From: Flavobacteriales bacterium
GTDB lineage: Bacteria > Bacteroidota > Bacteroidia > UBA10329
Direction of reading: 5' to 3'
NCBI GenBank assembly: GCA_020635495.1
Contig: JACJZQ010000007.1
Location: 62,001-126,000 of the forward strand
DNA: 64,000 nt
Part shown: positions 1 to 8,894 of the stretch, in pieces
Position numbering within the stretch: the first letter of the stretch is position 1
Layout: every line of letters begins with the position of its first letter
Translations under genes and position numbers: made by a program
The notes under the pieces: model-generated
Seen by the model: only the letters and a program-made list of their open reading frames with translations
Told to the model about the DNA's origin: nothing
The model's database searches: none

Positions 1-128
1 CCGATGATACCGATCTTGGCACCGTAGAAAAACGAGAGGTAAATATTATTGAGAACCTTCTTGTTATTGGATTGGAACGTCTTGCTGACGCCCACCATCG
101 AAAAAATGACCTTCTTATCGTCTGACAT
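1..128 (-). CDS. ettA: Energy-dependent translational throttle protein EttA (ABC-F), N-terminal fragment
   Basis: Only the first 42 codons lie in the window; the gene runs off the left edge. The peptide starts MSDDKKVIFSMVGVSKTF and reaches the stretch just before the first Walker A loop (FFYGAKIGIIG), which matches EttA-type ABC-F ATPases. These bind the ribosomal E site and gate the first translocation step according to ATP/ADP level. The ATG is the complement of 126-128. The gene is divergent from the acidic protein at 311. The family call rests on the N-terminus alone but the string is very characteristic. Confidence 0.85.
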   Translation of the reverse strand, partial: MSDDKKVIFSMVGVSKTFQSNNKKVLNNIYLSFFYGAKIGII

Positions 129-310
129 GTGTAGTGAAATTGGGGCGCAAAGATAGGAAGCTAAACTTGTGCTATTCCATCAAGAAATCACGCTAGCAAA
201 TCGGATTTTCAAGTTTGAAAGCACATTTTTTTGGTGAACCGCGCAACATATAAATCTATTACATAGTATTACACCCGAATTAGAAGTATTTCATCAACCT
301 AGAGAACGCA

Positions 311-694
311 ATGAGCACTGGAAAACCGCGAGTGGTAAAAGATTATGACAAACTTGATAAACAAATTCAAGAGCAAATAAAGCTTGAGTATCCATACGGT
401 TTTGAGGACAACCTCATCAAATTCACCAACGCAGAAGGAAAGCGGGTATCTGCTTTACCATTTGAGGCGGAAGACAAGTACTATTTGGTACGAATGACCA
501 TTGAAGAGGCTCAAGCCATCATTGAGGATGATGATGATTACGATGAGGATGGTAACCTGACCGATGAGGCCAGAGAGGAGATCGAAGACAGAATGGATGA
601 TGTTGAGATTGAAGGCGAGGCTGAAGAAGAGGTTGAGGAATCTGACGATGCCGATTCCGATGAGGATGAGGGAGATGACGATGACGAACGCTAA
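311..694 (+). CDS. Conserved Bacteroidota acidic protein of unknown function
   Basis: This 127-residue protein has a conserved-looking N-terminal half (about residues 1-75, with YPYGFEDNLIKF and LPFEAEDKYYLVRM) and a tail that is almost entirely Asp/Glu. Proteins with this N-terminus are known to me as short conserved hypotheticals in Flavobacteriia, some mislabelled DNA primase. There is no catalytic motif, signal peptide or membrane segment. The acidic tail suggests binding to a basic partner such as a ribosomal or nucleoid protein, but that is only inference. It is monocistronic, facing away from ettA. Confidence 0.8.
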   Translation: MSTGKPRVVKDYDKLDKQIQEQIKLEYPYGFEDNLIKFTNAEGKRVSALPFEAEDKYYLVRMTIEEAQAIIEDDDDYDEDGNLTDEAREEIEDRMDDVEIEGEAEEEVEESDDADSDEDEGDDDDER

Positions 695-700
695 GTAAAA

Positions 701-743
701 GCCCGACCCGCTCAGATTCTCCCCATACTGAGCAAGGCCGGGC
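701..743 (-). terminator. Hairpin between convergent genes
   Basis: GCCCG (701-705) pairs with CGGGC (739-743) and GCTCAG (710-715) with CTGAGC (728-733). Read on the minus strand the stem is followed by TTTTACTT, so it best serves as the intrinsic terminator of the toroid gene at 768-2066. It may also stop transcription from the plus-strand gene ending at 694. Confidence 0.6.
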
Positions 744-767
744 AACCACCGAAGCGAACTTCAGACC

Positions 768-2066
768 TTAACTACCTCCCATGGTCTGAAGACTTTGAAT
801 ATCATTTTCTATTGAAAGAATGAGCAAGCAAGTGGCTGTGCAGAACACAGGGCTTGTTATGCAATGATGTCCATTCCAGCTTCCGTCCTGATTCTGAATA
901 CGAATCATCTTTCCGGAAATGTCATCGTACCAGTTTTTCCAGCTGTTGTCTTTGGCAATAACCAGTCCCTCACCTGTTTGAAGGAAGCTCAAGAACTCTT
1001 CGCCACCGTTGTTTCCAAAGCCGCTCATCACGTCTTCGCGCTGCGCGGTTTGCTTGGCGTTCTCGTAAACCTTGTAGCTGGTTTCGGCCTTAATGGCTTC
1101 ATCCTCAGCAAAACCTAATTTTCTGAGAACATCGGCTGTAACTTCTTCAGCATCAGCAATGATGCCCTGTTGCTTGGCCTGCTCTACGCTTTCCTTGGCT
1201 TTACGGGCATCTTTGGCCGCGGCTCTTGCCGATCCGGAAACCGAGTACAGCACAATACCTGCACCTTTATCGGTCTTAACATTTCCCGTTTCAGTATCGA
1301 AATTGCTTTTCTGATAGTTCCTAGCATTCTCCAATTTATCCAGATCCACATCTGCTCCGGCAAATTCTGCGGCTTCCAATGCATTACTGGCCAAAGAAGA
1401 TTGTAGCACACCTGCCCAACCGGCACCCTGCGTACTTCCATCGGCCATTTGTCCTTTTTGGATCTTGTATACGCAAACGTTCAAGGCATCTTCAATCCGC
1501 TTTCGCGAAGCATGATTCTCAGGCAGTTTTTCCAGCAGATTAGTGAGGAATTGCGAAGCAAGCACTACGTCAATGTTCTGGCCTAGCTTCGTTTGTATCT
1601 GCGTGTTCTGTAGCTTGGTGATGTTCAGCGAGTTCGGGTCTGAATCTTCTACCTGGCCCAATATGTACTCCAGAGCGCCCTTCAGCTGCTTACTGTGCTC
1701 GCCTCTTTCTAATGTGCTACCGTTACGCAAAAGCGCCATACCCACCATTGATGTTGTGGCAGGGTCTGCCTGCACGGCATGAGGGTCCATCTCTTGTTGG
1801 CGGTAGTGGCTACCTGCGCCCCAACCTCCGTTCTTCTGTTGGGCTTCAGAGATCCAATTCAATCCATGCTCCAAGGAGGTCATTACCTTTTCTGGCGTTT
1901 TGTGTTTGGCGTAGTCTTCCGTATTCTCAATTCCCATCATGGAATTGAAAACACAACCTTTTTCTGGCTGGACATCTCGTGGCCCAAAGAGGTCTGGCAC
2001 GGCCGAGTAAAGGGTTAGAAATATTACCGTGGAAACCGATGTGATAATTACTGCAAGCGTTTTCAT
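768..2066 (-). CDS. Prenyltransferase/squalene-oxidase-repeat (alpha-alpha toroid) protein
   Basis: The 432-residue protein begins with a hydrophobic segment (about residues 4-24), so it is probably exported or membrane anchored. Two toroid-repeat signatures are visible: NGGWG near residue 60, and QNQDGSWNG followed by FCTATCLLIL near the C-terminus. This is the alpha/alpha-barrel fold of terpene cyclases, prenyltransferases and thioester proteins. The Asp-rich catalytic motif of squalene cyclases is not apparent, so an enzymatic role is doubtful. The middle (about residues 255-330) is Ala/Lys/Glu-rich and probably a helical insertion. It is a lone gene, ending at the hairpin at 701-743. Confidence 0.65.
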   Translation of the reverse strand: MKTLAVIITSVSTVIFLTLYSAVPDLFGPRDVQPEKGCVFNSMMGIENTEDYAKHKTPEKVMTSLEHGLNWISEAQQKNGGWGAGSHYRQQEMDPHAVQADPATTSMVGMALLRNGSTLERGEHSKQLKGALEYILGQVEDSDPNSLNITKLQNTQIQTKLGQNIDVVLASQFLTNLLEKLPENHASRKRIEDALNVCVYKIQKGQMADGSTQGAGWAGVLQSSLASNALEAAEFAGADVDLDKLENARNYQKSNFDTETGNVKTDKGAGIVLYSVSGSARAAAKDARKAKESVEQAKQQGIIADAEEVTADVLRKLGFAEDEAIKAETSYKVYENAKQTAQREDVMSGFGNNGGEEFLSFLQTGEGLVIAKDNSWKNWYDDISGKMIRIQNQDGSWNGHHCITSPVFCTATCLLILSIENDIQSLQTMGGS

Positions 2067-2152
2067 GTCTGTAGATTTTTAAGGGTTTAACTTGTCTCTT
2101 GGATGCAGCGGTTGTCCGTTTTCCACAAATGGATCTTTCAGAATATGAAACC

Positions 2153-2184
2153 AAAAAAGCCCGACCGTATTGCTACCATCGGGC
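2153..2184 (-). terminator. Intrinsic terminator of the 2248-3213 gene
   Basis: GCCCGA (2159-2164) pairs with TCGGGC (2179-2184). On the minus strand the stem is followed directly by six T. A second tight hairpin, CTATCCC/GGGATAG with a 4-nt loop at 2219-2236, lies between it and the stop codon at 2248. Confidence 0.75.
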
Positions 2185-2247
2185 CACTAAGGCGTTAAGA
2201 AAAGTTAAGCTGAAACGCCTATCCCTAAAGGGATAGCGATCATCTTA

Positions 2248-3213
2248 TCAACTGAGCATGGAGTAACGGACCAGCAATATTCCATCTCGTTTCCAGCGTA
2301 CCCAAATGTCATGGTCGGTCTCTTTGTCTGGATGCACTTGCAGCCAATCGTCTTTAATGGCTACCGGATAAAAAACGCCATTGGCATCAACACTTTGATC
2401 AGGACTTGCGTGGTCCATTGGCTTTATTCGAGGTGGAAAATCCGTGGCATTTAAAAGTTCGACCGAATGAACATTCAGCAGAAATTCTGACCATGTGGAA
2501 TAACCCACATCCTGCCTGTAAACCCATGAGGTTTGCCCGTTGGTTTTGTTGACGACCACTTCAATCCAATTTTTCTGAACTGTAACCGCTATCAATTGGA
2601 GTATTCCGTAATCGAGTTTCATGTAATGCGGCACAAACCATGGTGGTGCCGTGGCAATGTCAACAAAATGGCGCGCATCCTTAAAGGTCAAACTGTCTAC
2701 AGCTTGAAGATTTTCAGGTAACTCGTTGTGGTTCGGTTTGCTGTAGAACCTTAATGTTCTGCCTGTCTCGGGTGAAACGGAAACCATGCCGATTCCCATT
2801 TCAGTGCCGTCTGCCAGTTTCAAGTCCAATGCAGTATTAACGGGCTTTGAATCCGTTGCTTCGGCTATCAATTTGCTTGGCTTTTTATCTCCAAAAAGCT
2901 CAGCATTTTCTTTCTCGCGCTCTGCTTGTCGTTGTTTGTACTGATGATGAAAAACACCCCAAAGGATAAGCGATATCACGAGTAAAATTGCAGCCAGAAT
3001 GGTCTTCGCTTTTTCCTCCAGTTTACGAAGCAGAACAATTGACAAAACCAATCCAGAACCTGCTCCCAGAAGGCCCAGCATGGCCGCAGTTCCAGCACCG
3101 GCAAGTCCATCGCCCGGAGAAACAAAGAAGAACTTGGCAATGGTACCTCCGGAAATAAACCCGATGAACACCAGCGAAATGACTAGGACAAAGCCGATCA
3201 AAAACTTTTTCAT
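2248..3213 (-). CDS. Membrane protein of unknown function
   Basis: This 321-residue protein has two or three hydrophobic helices in the first 90 residues, including a glycine-rich one (GAGTAAMLGLLGAGSG). A short charged coil (KQRQAEREKENAELFG) follows, then a large soluble domain of about 210 residues. The soluble part has a Trp-rich beta-like pattern (QKNWIEVVV, KDDWLQVH, DIWVRWKRDG) that resembles SH3-like folds, but I do not recognise the family. It has its own terminator and is separated by 40 bp from the amt gene upstream in the same orientation. Confidence 0.7.
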   Translation of the reverse strand: MKKFLIGFVLVISLVFIGFISGGTIAKFFFVSPGDGLAGAGTAAMLGLLGAGSGLVLSIVLLRKLEEKAKTILAAILLVISLILWGVFHHQYKQRQAEREKENAELFGDKKPSKLIAEATDSKPVNTALDLKLADGTEMGIGMVSVSPETGRTLRFYSKPNHNELPENLQAVDSLTFKDARHFVDIATAPPWFVPHYMKLDYGILQLIAVTVQKNWIEVVVNKTNGQTSWVYRQDVGYSTWSEFLLNVHSVELLNATDFPPRIKPMDHASPDQSVDANGVFYPVAIKDDWLQVHPDKETDHDIWVRWKRDGILLVRYSMLS

Positions 3214-3253
3214 GGTCTGAAGATAGCGCTTCCGAGAAATCGAAAACCGGAAG

Positions 3254-4576
3254 TCAGTCCACTCTTGCTAGGATGTACTTCTCGTTGTGTTGGGTAATGT
3301 CCAAACCTTGCTCTTCGGCCTCTTCACTTACTCGCAACGGAATAATGGCATTGGTGATGTAATACAACAGGTAAGAGCCCCCGAAGGTGAACGCACCTAC
3401 AATGACCAGCGCTAACATATGATTCAGGAAAAGCGTGGTTTCCCCGGTTATCAGGCCGCCTTCCAAAGCGAAAACCGCTGTCAGGATCATACCAACAATT
3501 CCGCCAAGTCCATGACATGGAAAAACATCCAACGTATCATCCAACGTAGATTTTGACTTGATATGCACCGCTATGTTTGAAACGATACTGGCTACGATTC
3601 CGATGGCAATACTGGCCCCGAAACTCACGAATCCAGCTGCTGGCGTAATAGCAACAAGACCCACAACAGCACCTATGCAACCACCCAAAGCAGAAGGTTT
3701 TCTTCCTCTGGCAGAATCGTAAACCAACCACGCCAACATTGCCGCGGCCGAAGCCAAGTTGGTATTTACGAAGGCACTTACCGCCAAACTATCTGCCGCT
3801 AGCGCAGAGCCCGCATTGAATCCGAACCAACCGAACCAAAGCAGACCCGTACCAAGTAAAACGTAAGGAATGTTGACAGGTGTTTCCTGCTTCTTTTCTT
3901 GATGAACTTTTCTTCTTCCAAAGAACATGGCACCAGCCAAAGCGGCCATTCCTGCAGAGATGTGAACCACCGTTCCACCTGCGAAATCCAGCACGCCCCA
4001 TTTGAAAAGGAATCCTTCCGGGTGCCATGTCCAATGTGCCAATGGCGTATAAATGAACAGGCAGAACAACACAATGAACAGGATGTAACCCCAGAACTTG
4101 ATGCGTTCTGCAAAAGCTCCTGTAATTAGTGCTGGTGTTATGATGGCAAACTTGAGTTGAAATGCTGCAAACAGCACAAACGGAATGCTCGTGGCAATTT
4201 CGGAATGAGCCGCTGTACCCACATTATCGAACATGAAGAATGTTCTCGGATCACCGATTATCCCACCAATGCTATCTCCAAAACTCAGACTGAACCCAAC
4301 CACATACCACAGAACCGTAATAACACCCAACGCCACAAAACTTTGGAGCATGGTAGAAATGATGTTCTTGGCAGATACCATTCCGCCATAGAAATAGGAC
4401 AGCCCAGGTGTCATAAGCAAAACCAGACCAGCTGCCGAAATCAACCAAGCAATGTCTCCAGAATTGAATTCGCCACCTTCTGGATGTACTGTTGGATAAG
4501 CTGCTGCAAACACGCCAACCAACAATAGAAGTAGCAACGCAATTCTTGCATAGGTTTTACTCATTTTCTTTCCCAT
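3254..4576 (-). CDS. amt: Ammonium transporter, Amt/MEP/Rh family
   Basis: This 440-residue polytopic inner-membrane protein has a cleavable-looking N-terminal hydrophobic segment followed by about eleven membrane helices. The Amt signature YFYGGMVSAKN and the two pore histidines (in GTVVHISAG and in FPCHGLGG) are present, so an active ammonium channel is expected. Length is usual for AmtB. No glnB/glnK gene lies beside it, unlike in many bacteria. The start at 4576 gives MGKKMSK; the methionine at codon 5 is an equally possible start. The 107 bp upstream probably contain the promoter. Confidence 0.93.
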   Translation of the reverse strand: MGKKMSKTYARIALLLLLLVGVFAAAYPTVHPEGGEFNSGDIAWLISAAGLVLLMTPGLSYFYGGMVSAKNIISTMLQSFVALGVITVLWYVVGFSLSFGDSIGGIIGDPRTFFMFDNVGTAAHSEIATSIPFVLFAAFQLKFAIITPALITGAFAERIKFWGYILFIVLFCLFIYTPLAHWTWHPEGFLFKWGVLDFAGGTVVHISAGMAALAGAMFFGRRKVHQEKKQETPVNIPYVLLGTGLLWFGWFGFNAGSALAADSLAVSAFVNTNLASAAAMLAWLVYDSARGRKPSALGGCIGAVVGLVAITPAAGFVSFGASIAIGIVASIVSNIAVHIKSKSTLDDTLDVFPCHGLGGIVGMILTAVFALEGGLITGETTLFLNHMLALVIVGAFTFGGSYLLYYITNAIIPLRVSEEAEEQGLDITQHNEKYILARVD

Positions 4577-4683
4577 CTCATATTATTTCTAGGTTCAGAG
4601 CAAATAAAACTACTTTTCAAATCACAATACCCCATTAAAATAGGGGTTTGTCAAAATATTTTTAACAAATAATGATTACAGCG
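4577..4683 (-). promoter_or_regulatory. Upstream region of amt with a short hairpin
   Basis: An AT-rich gap lies between the 4684-5409 gene and amt. It contains a 6-bp stem, ACCCCA/TAGGGGT, at 4629-4647. The hairpin could terminate the upstream gene or act in amt control. On the minus strand a TTG followed after about 18 bases by TATTTG resembles a degenerate Bacteroidota -33/-7 pair. No firm assignment is possible. Confidence 0.3.
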
Positions 4684-5409
4684 TCAATTAGACGGCAGGT
4701 AAATCGCATTTCTCTCGTTGAACCTTCTGAGAAAGAACATTCCCTTCAGTTTCTGATCACGAAGTGATAACGACTCGAATTCGGTCAGTAATGGACCATC
4801 AGGTTTTATCAGTTGTAAGACCAGGTCAACCGGTAGGTGCGACATATCTCCCCGTTTGGCCAAAAGAATCTTACCCGTACTGAACTGAAGAATCAATTGC
4901 ACCTGCTCAGATTCTGTAACCGTAATATCATTGTTCAGCATGGGGTCTCGGTATCCTAAACCCATACCCATACTTGGCGTAGTGCTCATAGTACTATAAT
5001 AAGACTCCATAGCGGTGAAAAATGAGAAGGCACCAATGTTCATCAATGGATAAAAATCGAAGAATGCAGGGTTGTTAAAGCTGCTCTTTTCTCCGAAGCC
5101 AATGAACACCTTGTTGCGTTTACAGAAACCCCATAGATCTTCAACAGCAATTATCCGCTCTTCAAAAAGATTATCGTAATACACCACCGAATCTTGATTA
5201 AGGATCATATCCAAGTAATTCGGGTCTCGAATGTCAAAATCGCTCAGAATGTGCGTAATCGGAATGGGATTGTTGTTCTTGAAATCCTGAAATGAGATGT
5301 ATAATCCATCCTTAAAAACATAGTCAGAAGAGTACGCTACCATGTTTTGCGCACTGCACGAAATCGCAATGAGCAAGTATGTGTTCAACAAAAACAGAAA
5401 GCGGATCAT
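4684..5409 (-). CDS. Secreted protein of unknown function
   Basis: The 241-residue product starts with a signal peptide ending near ISCSAQN, which may be cleaved by signal peptidase I or, less likely, lipidated at the cysteine. The mature part has no motif I recognise. It contains a Met/Gly/Ser-rich loop near residues 145-155 and several aromatic residues. Its ATG overlaps the TGA of the 57-residue membrane peptide gene just upstream, so the two are probably translationally coupled and may work as a pair at the envelope. Confidence 0.7.
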   Translation of the reverse strand: MIRFLFLLNTYLLIAISCSAQNMVAYSSDYVFKDGLYISFQDFKNNNPIPITHILSDFDIRDPNYLDMILNQDSVVYYDNLFEERIIAVEDLWGFCKRNKVFIGFGEKSSFNNPAFFDFYPLMNIGAFSFFTAMESYYSTMSTTPSMGMGLGYRDPMLNNDITVTESEQVQLILQFSTGKILLAKRGDMSHLPVDLVLQLIKPDGPLLTEFESLSLRDQKLKGMFFLRRFNERNAIYLPSN

Positions 5410-5579
5410 TCAAGCAACTCAGATGGTTCCTGCAAAGCAACCGTATCTAGCACCTCTTGGTTCAATTTATTGTCTGGATTTACCGCATTCTGATGGTTGG
5501 GAATGTACCAGAACCACATGACCAACACCGATAGAATAAAGGCCACAACACCAGAAAACAAGAACAATCGTTTGAACAT
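5406..5579 (-). CDS. Small single-span membrane protein
   Basis: Reading the complement from the ATG at 5577-5579 gives an uninterrupted 57-codon frame. It begins MFKRLFLFSGVVAFILSVLV, has one strong membrane helix (about residues 4-25) and a polar tail ending EPSELLE. Its TGA stop overlaps the ATG of the secreted protein gene (ATGA at 5406-5409), which argues that it is a real translated gene and the first gene of that two-gene operon. Function is unknown. Confidence 0.6.
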   Translation of the reverse strand: MFKRLFLFSGVVAFILSVLVMWFWYIPNHQNAVNPDNKLNQEVLDTVALQEPSELLE

Positions 5580-5631
5580 GAAGCAAAGGTATCGGTTAAG
5601 AAATGGAATGTGGGTAATTTAGCCGCAGCAG

Positions 5632-6483
5632 ATGAAAAACTATCTTTCATTGGTCAAGTTTTCGCACACGGTGTTTGCCATGCCGTTTGCGCTTATCGGC
5701 TTCTTTCTGGCCGTACAACTCACCACCGCGGTTTTTGAATGGCATCTTCTGTTGAAGGTGATTCTGTGTATGATCTTGGCTCGGAATGCAGCCATGGCAT
5801 TCAACCGGTATATCGATCGGAACATAGACGAAAAGAATCCACGTACCGCCATTCGGGAGATTCCAGCAGGCATTATCCATGCCAATGCGGCCTTGTGGTT
5901 CGTCATCCTGAATTCCGTTGCGTTCATCATTACTACGTATTTCATCAATCCTCTTTGCTTGGCTTTGTCACCAGTGGCGCTGTCCGTTGTACTTGGCTAC
6001 AGTCTGACCAAGCGATTCACCGCACTTTGCCATCTCATACTCGGGCTCGGGCTCAGTCTGGCACCCATTGGGGCGTACTTGGCCGTAGTTGGCCGATTTG
6101 ACATTCTACCACTGTTGTTCTCATTTGGCGTCTTGTTCTGGGTAGGTGGTTTCGATATTATCTATGCCCTGCAGGATGAAGAATTCGACAAGCAGAATGA
6201 CCTATTCTCCATTCCTGTTTGGCTTGGAAAGGAGAAAGCGCTAATGCTCTCCAACGTCTTACACGCCATTACCGCAGCGTTACTTTTCATGGCAGGCCGA
6301 AATGGCGAATTCGGTTGGCTATTTTGGATCGGATACACCGTTTTCATCACGTTGCTGGTCTATCAGCACACGCTGGTCAAACCCAACGACCTGAGCAAAG
6401 TGAACCTGGCTTTTTTCACCACCAATGGAATTGCATCGGTGGTGTTTGCGTCTTTCGTAATTGCCGATCTTTATCTACTGTGA
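5632..6483 (+). CDS. ubiA: UbiA-family prenyltransferase (4-hydroxybenzoate octaprenyltransferase-like, possible MqnP)
   Basis: This 283-residue integral membrane protein has about eight or nine helices. Both Asp-rich UbiA motifs that bind Mg-prenyl diphosphate are visible: NRYIDRNIDEKN near residue 65 and DIIYALQDEEFDKQN near residue 180. The family attaches a polyprenyl tail to an aromatic acid in quinone synthesis. Bacteroidota generally make menaquinone, and a long UbiD-type decarboxylase is present at 55852-57663. This enzyme is therefore plausibly MqnP of the futalosine pathway rather than ubiquinone UbiA. The downstream acetyltransferase overlaps its stop codon. Confidence 0.87.
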   Translation: MKNYLSLVKFSHTVFAMPFALIGFFLAVQLTTAVFEWHLLLKVILCMILARNAAMAFNRYIDRNIDEKNPRTAIREIPAGIIHANAALWFVILNSVAFIITTYFINPLCLALSPVALSVVLGYSLTKRFTALCHLILGLGLSLAPIGAYLAVVGRFDILPLLFSFGVLFWVGGFDIIYALQDEEFDKQNDLFSIPVWLGKEKALMLSNVLHAITAALLFMAGRNGEFGWLFWIGYTVFITLLVYQHTLVKPNDLSKVNLAFFTTNGIASVVFASFVIADLYLL

Positions 6484-7049
6484 AAACCGTAGTCAGACTT
6501 CCACAGGAGCATTTGCCTCAGGCATATTTTGATGTTCGATATGAGGTGCTCAGAAAACCCTTGGGCTCTCCCAAAGGCTCAGAGTATTTGGCAAAAGACA
6601 ACGATGCCGTGAATGTGTGGGTTGAAGTCGATGGACGGATTGCGGCAGTTGGTCGCGCGCACCTCTTGGAAGAAGGTGAAGACGGAAGCGTGGTTGATGT
6701 AAAAGCGAACAGCGCATGCCCAGCATTTAGCCCTTTGAGCGTAAATCCAAGCCAAATGTTGGACGATAACGGTGAGTCGATATCTGGAAATCTGAGACCT
6801 GCCATTCAAGTGCGTGGCATGGGAACACTTGAAGAATTCAGAGGGATGGGAATCGCATCCATGGTTCTTGAAGCTTGCGAAACAAACAGTGTAAAAGTTT
6901 GGAATGCCAAAACCGGTTGGTTACAGGCCAGAGTTGCAGCCATTCCGTTCTACCAAAAAAACGGCTGGGTCTGTTTTGGCCCAGAATACCATGTTCCAAA
7001 CGTTGGTCCGCACCGAAGCATGTGGAAGAAATTTGAGAACTTGACCTGA
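6480..7049 (+). CDS. GNAT-family N-acetyltransferase
   Basis: The start is taken as GTG at 6480, which overlaps the ubiA stop (GTGA) and gives 189 residues; the open frame extends further upstream, but only inside ubiA. The acetyl-CoA-binding motif A is visible as QVRGMGTLEEFRGMGIAS, followed by a late FYQKNGW motif typical of GNAT beta-6/beta-7. Substrate is unknown. Tight coupling to ubiA suggests co-expression rather than a shared pathway. Confidence 0.82.
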   Translation: MKTVVRLPQEHLPQAYFDVRYEVLRKPLGSPKGSEYLAKDNDAVNVWVEVDGRIAAVGRAHLLEEGEDGSVVDVKANSACPAFSPLSVNPSQMLDDNGESISGNLRPAIQVRGMGTLEEFRGMGIASMVLEACETNSVKVWNAKTGWLQARVAAIPFYQKNGWVCFGPEYHVPNVGPHRSMWKKFENLT

Positions 7050-7061
7050 CAAAGAATTGAC

Positions 7062-8894
7062 ATGAGACTTCTACTGATACTCCTTTTCACATGGACTCTT
7101 TCAGCAATCGGGCAGAATGCAACCAAGCATTCGTTCAATTTTGAAAAGGCGGCAACCATTGACCTTTCTGAAAAACAGGACGATTGGCACATCAGTCTTC
7201 AACATTTGGAAGCCCCCAAACCAGGAGTTTCTGGATTGCGAGCCGAACTGATGGCCAAAAAACAGGAGATCATGCAGCGCTACCCGAAAACGAGAACGAG
7301 CGGGCATGTAAAATCTATAGGTCCGACACCAAGTGTTGGACATAGTTTCGAAGGCAATGCCTTCAACGGAATTCCGAATGACAACGACATGGCCATTTCA
7401 AGAGACGGCAAGATCGTATCGGTAACCAATAGCCGGATCTACATGTACGATGCGGCCACAGAGGATCAGATAGATTTTACATCGTTACACCTTTTTAGCA
7501 GCGACCTTGAGATACTTGGAAGCAAGTACGACCCAAAGGTTATTTACGACCCGAACAATGACCGATTCATAATCATTTTCCTCTGCGGATACACTTGGCA
7601 AACAAGTAAGATCGTAATCGGTTTCTCGCAGACCAGTGACCCAACAGGCGCTTGGAATCTTTACTATTTGCCAGGCAATCCATTGGAAAACGAAACATGG
7701 TCTGACTACCCTGTTGTGGGCATTTCCGGTAAGGACCTTTACATCGGCATCAACACGTTTCTGAACGGTTCTGAGAACAATTCCGGCTTCGTAGAAACCT
7801 GCCTTTGGCAAGTTGGCCTAAAGGAAGGTTACATTGGTTTTGACCTGAACACCAATTACTTCAGCGACATTCTACCGCAGAATCGGGCCATTTTCAACAT
7901 CTGCCCAATTCAGGCAGCGGCAGAATCTGAAGCTGAAAACATGTACCTGCTTTCTAACAGAAATACCGATGCGCAAAACGATACGGTCTTCCTTCTAGAA
8001 GTAACTGGCCGGGTTTCAAATCCTGCAACGCAGCTCGAAGTAACAATCCTACAAGCTGATGAGCCTTACATTTTGCCCGTTCCAGCAGATCAAACGGCCA
8101 ATCAGTTGCTGGACACGAATGATGGCCGAGTTTTGGGCGGTTATTTGCTGAACAACCGCATCTACTACGTTCAAAGTTGTACAGACCCCAACAATGGCCG
8201 AGCAGCCATCTACCATGGGGTTATTGATGATGTGAATGGATCGCCAAGCATGGTTTCGCGCATTTACAGTCAGCCTGATATGGACTACGGTTACCCGAAC
8301 ATTTCTTGGACAGGTCAATCATTGGAGGATGAACAATCCATCATCAGTTTCAATCATAGCGCGGAAGGTGTGTTTGCTGGATTCAGCGCAATGCATATTG
8401 ACGCTGGACTGAATGCTTCTAACCGTGTAGAAGTTCAAGAAGGTTATTCGATCATCAATGTGCTTGGAGGCACGTTAGAGCGATGGGGAGACTACTCCGG
8501 CTCTCAGAGAATGTACAACCAACCCGGTGTGGTTTGGGCGGTTGGCACGTTTGCCAATGGCAGCAATGGACATGGAACTTGGATTGCCGAACTCAGAAGT
8601 CCGGATATACCAAACAGCATTTCGGAAGAGCTTTCCGTTGTTGAAACCAACATCTACCCCAACCCGTTTCTGCAGGACATCAACGTTAAATTCACGCTGA
8701 AAGAAACATTGGTTCTGCGTCTTGAATTGCTTGATGTGAATGGAAAACTGGTTCAAACGCTTCTCGAAGACCGCGTAAAAGCGGGAATCAATCAGATCGG
8801 GTTCAATGGTGAATTGCTAGCACCTGGAACCTATTTTGTACGAGGTTCTTCCAATGGTCAACAGGTTTTTTCTGAACAGATCATCAAACAGTAA
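7062..8894 (+). CDS. Secreted protein with C-terminal T9SS type A sorting domain
   Basis: The 610-residue protein has an N-terminal signal peptide (to about residue 18, ending SAIGQN). A large extracellular body of unknown function follows, with many Asn/Asp-rich beta-type repeats. The last 85 residues form a type IX sorting domain beginning IYPNPF, with a LLDVNGKLV strand and a GTYFV strand. It should be exported by Sec and then across the outer membrane by T9SS, and anchored at the surface or released. The GDPD gene follows with no gap. Confidence 0.88.
   Translation: MRLLLILLFTWTLSAIGQNATKHSFNFEKAATIDLSEKQDDWHISLQHLEAPKPGVSGLRAELMAKKQEIMQRYPKTRTSGHVKSIGPTPSVGHSFEGNAFNGIPNDNDMAISRDGKIVSVTNSRIYMYDAATEDQIDFTSLHLFSSDLEILGSKYDPKVIYDPNNDRFIIIFLCGYTWQTSKIVIGFSQTSDPTGAWNLYYLPGNPLENETWSDYPVVGISGKDLYIGINTFLNGSENNSGFVETCLWQVGLKEGYIGFDLNTNYFSDILPQNRAIFNICPIQAAAESEAENMYLLSNRNTDAQNDTVFLLEVTGRVSNPATQLEVTILQADEPYILPVPADQTANQLLDTNDGRVLGGYLLNNRIYYVQSCTDPNNGRAAIYHGVIDDVNGSPSMVSRIYSQPDMDYGYPNISWTGQSLEDEQSIISFNHSAEGVFAGFSAMHIDAGLNASNRVEVQEGYSIINVLGGTLERWGDYSGSQRMYNQPGVVWAVGTFANGSNGHGTWIAELRSPDIPNSISEELSVVETNIYPNPFLQDINVKFTLKETLVLRLELLDVNGKLVQTLLEDRVKAGINQIGFNGELLAPGTYFVRGSSNGQQVFSEQIIKQ

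Noticed and set aside
4629..4647. Riboswitch upstream of amt
   Set aside because: Only a 6-bp hairpin is visible; no larger conserved fold or known aptamer core was recognised.
6219..6479. Upstream extension of the acetyltransferase
   Set aside because: The extra 87 codons lie wholly inside ubiA in another frame; the GTG overlapping the ubiA stop fits the GNAT domain start.
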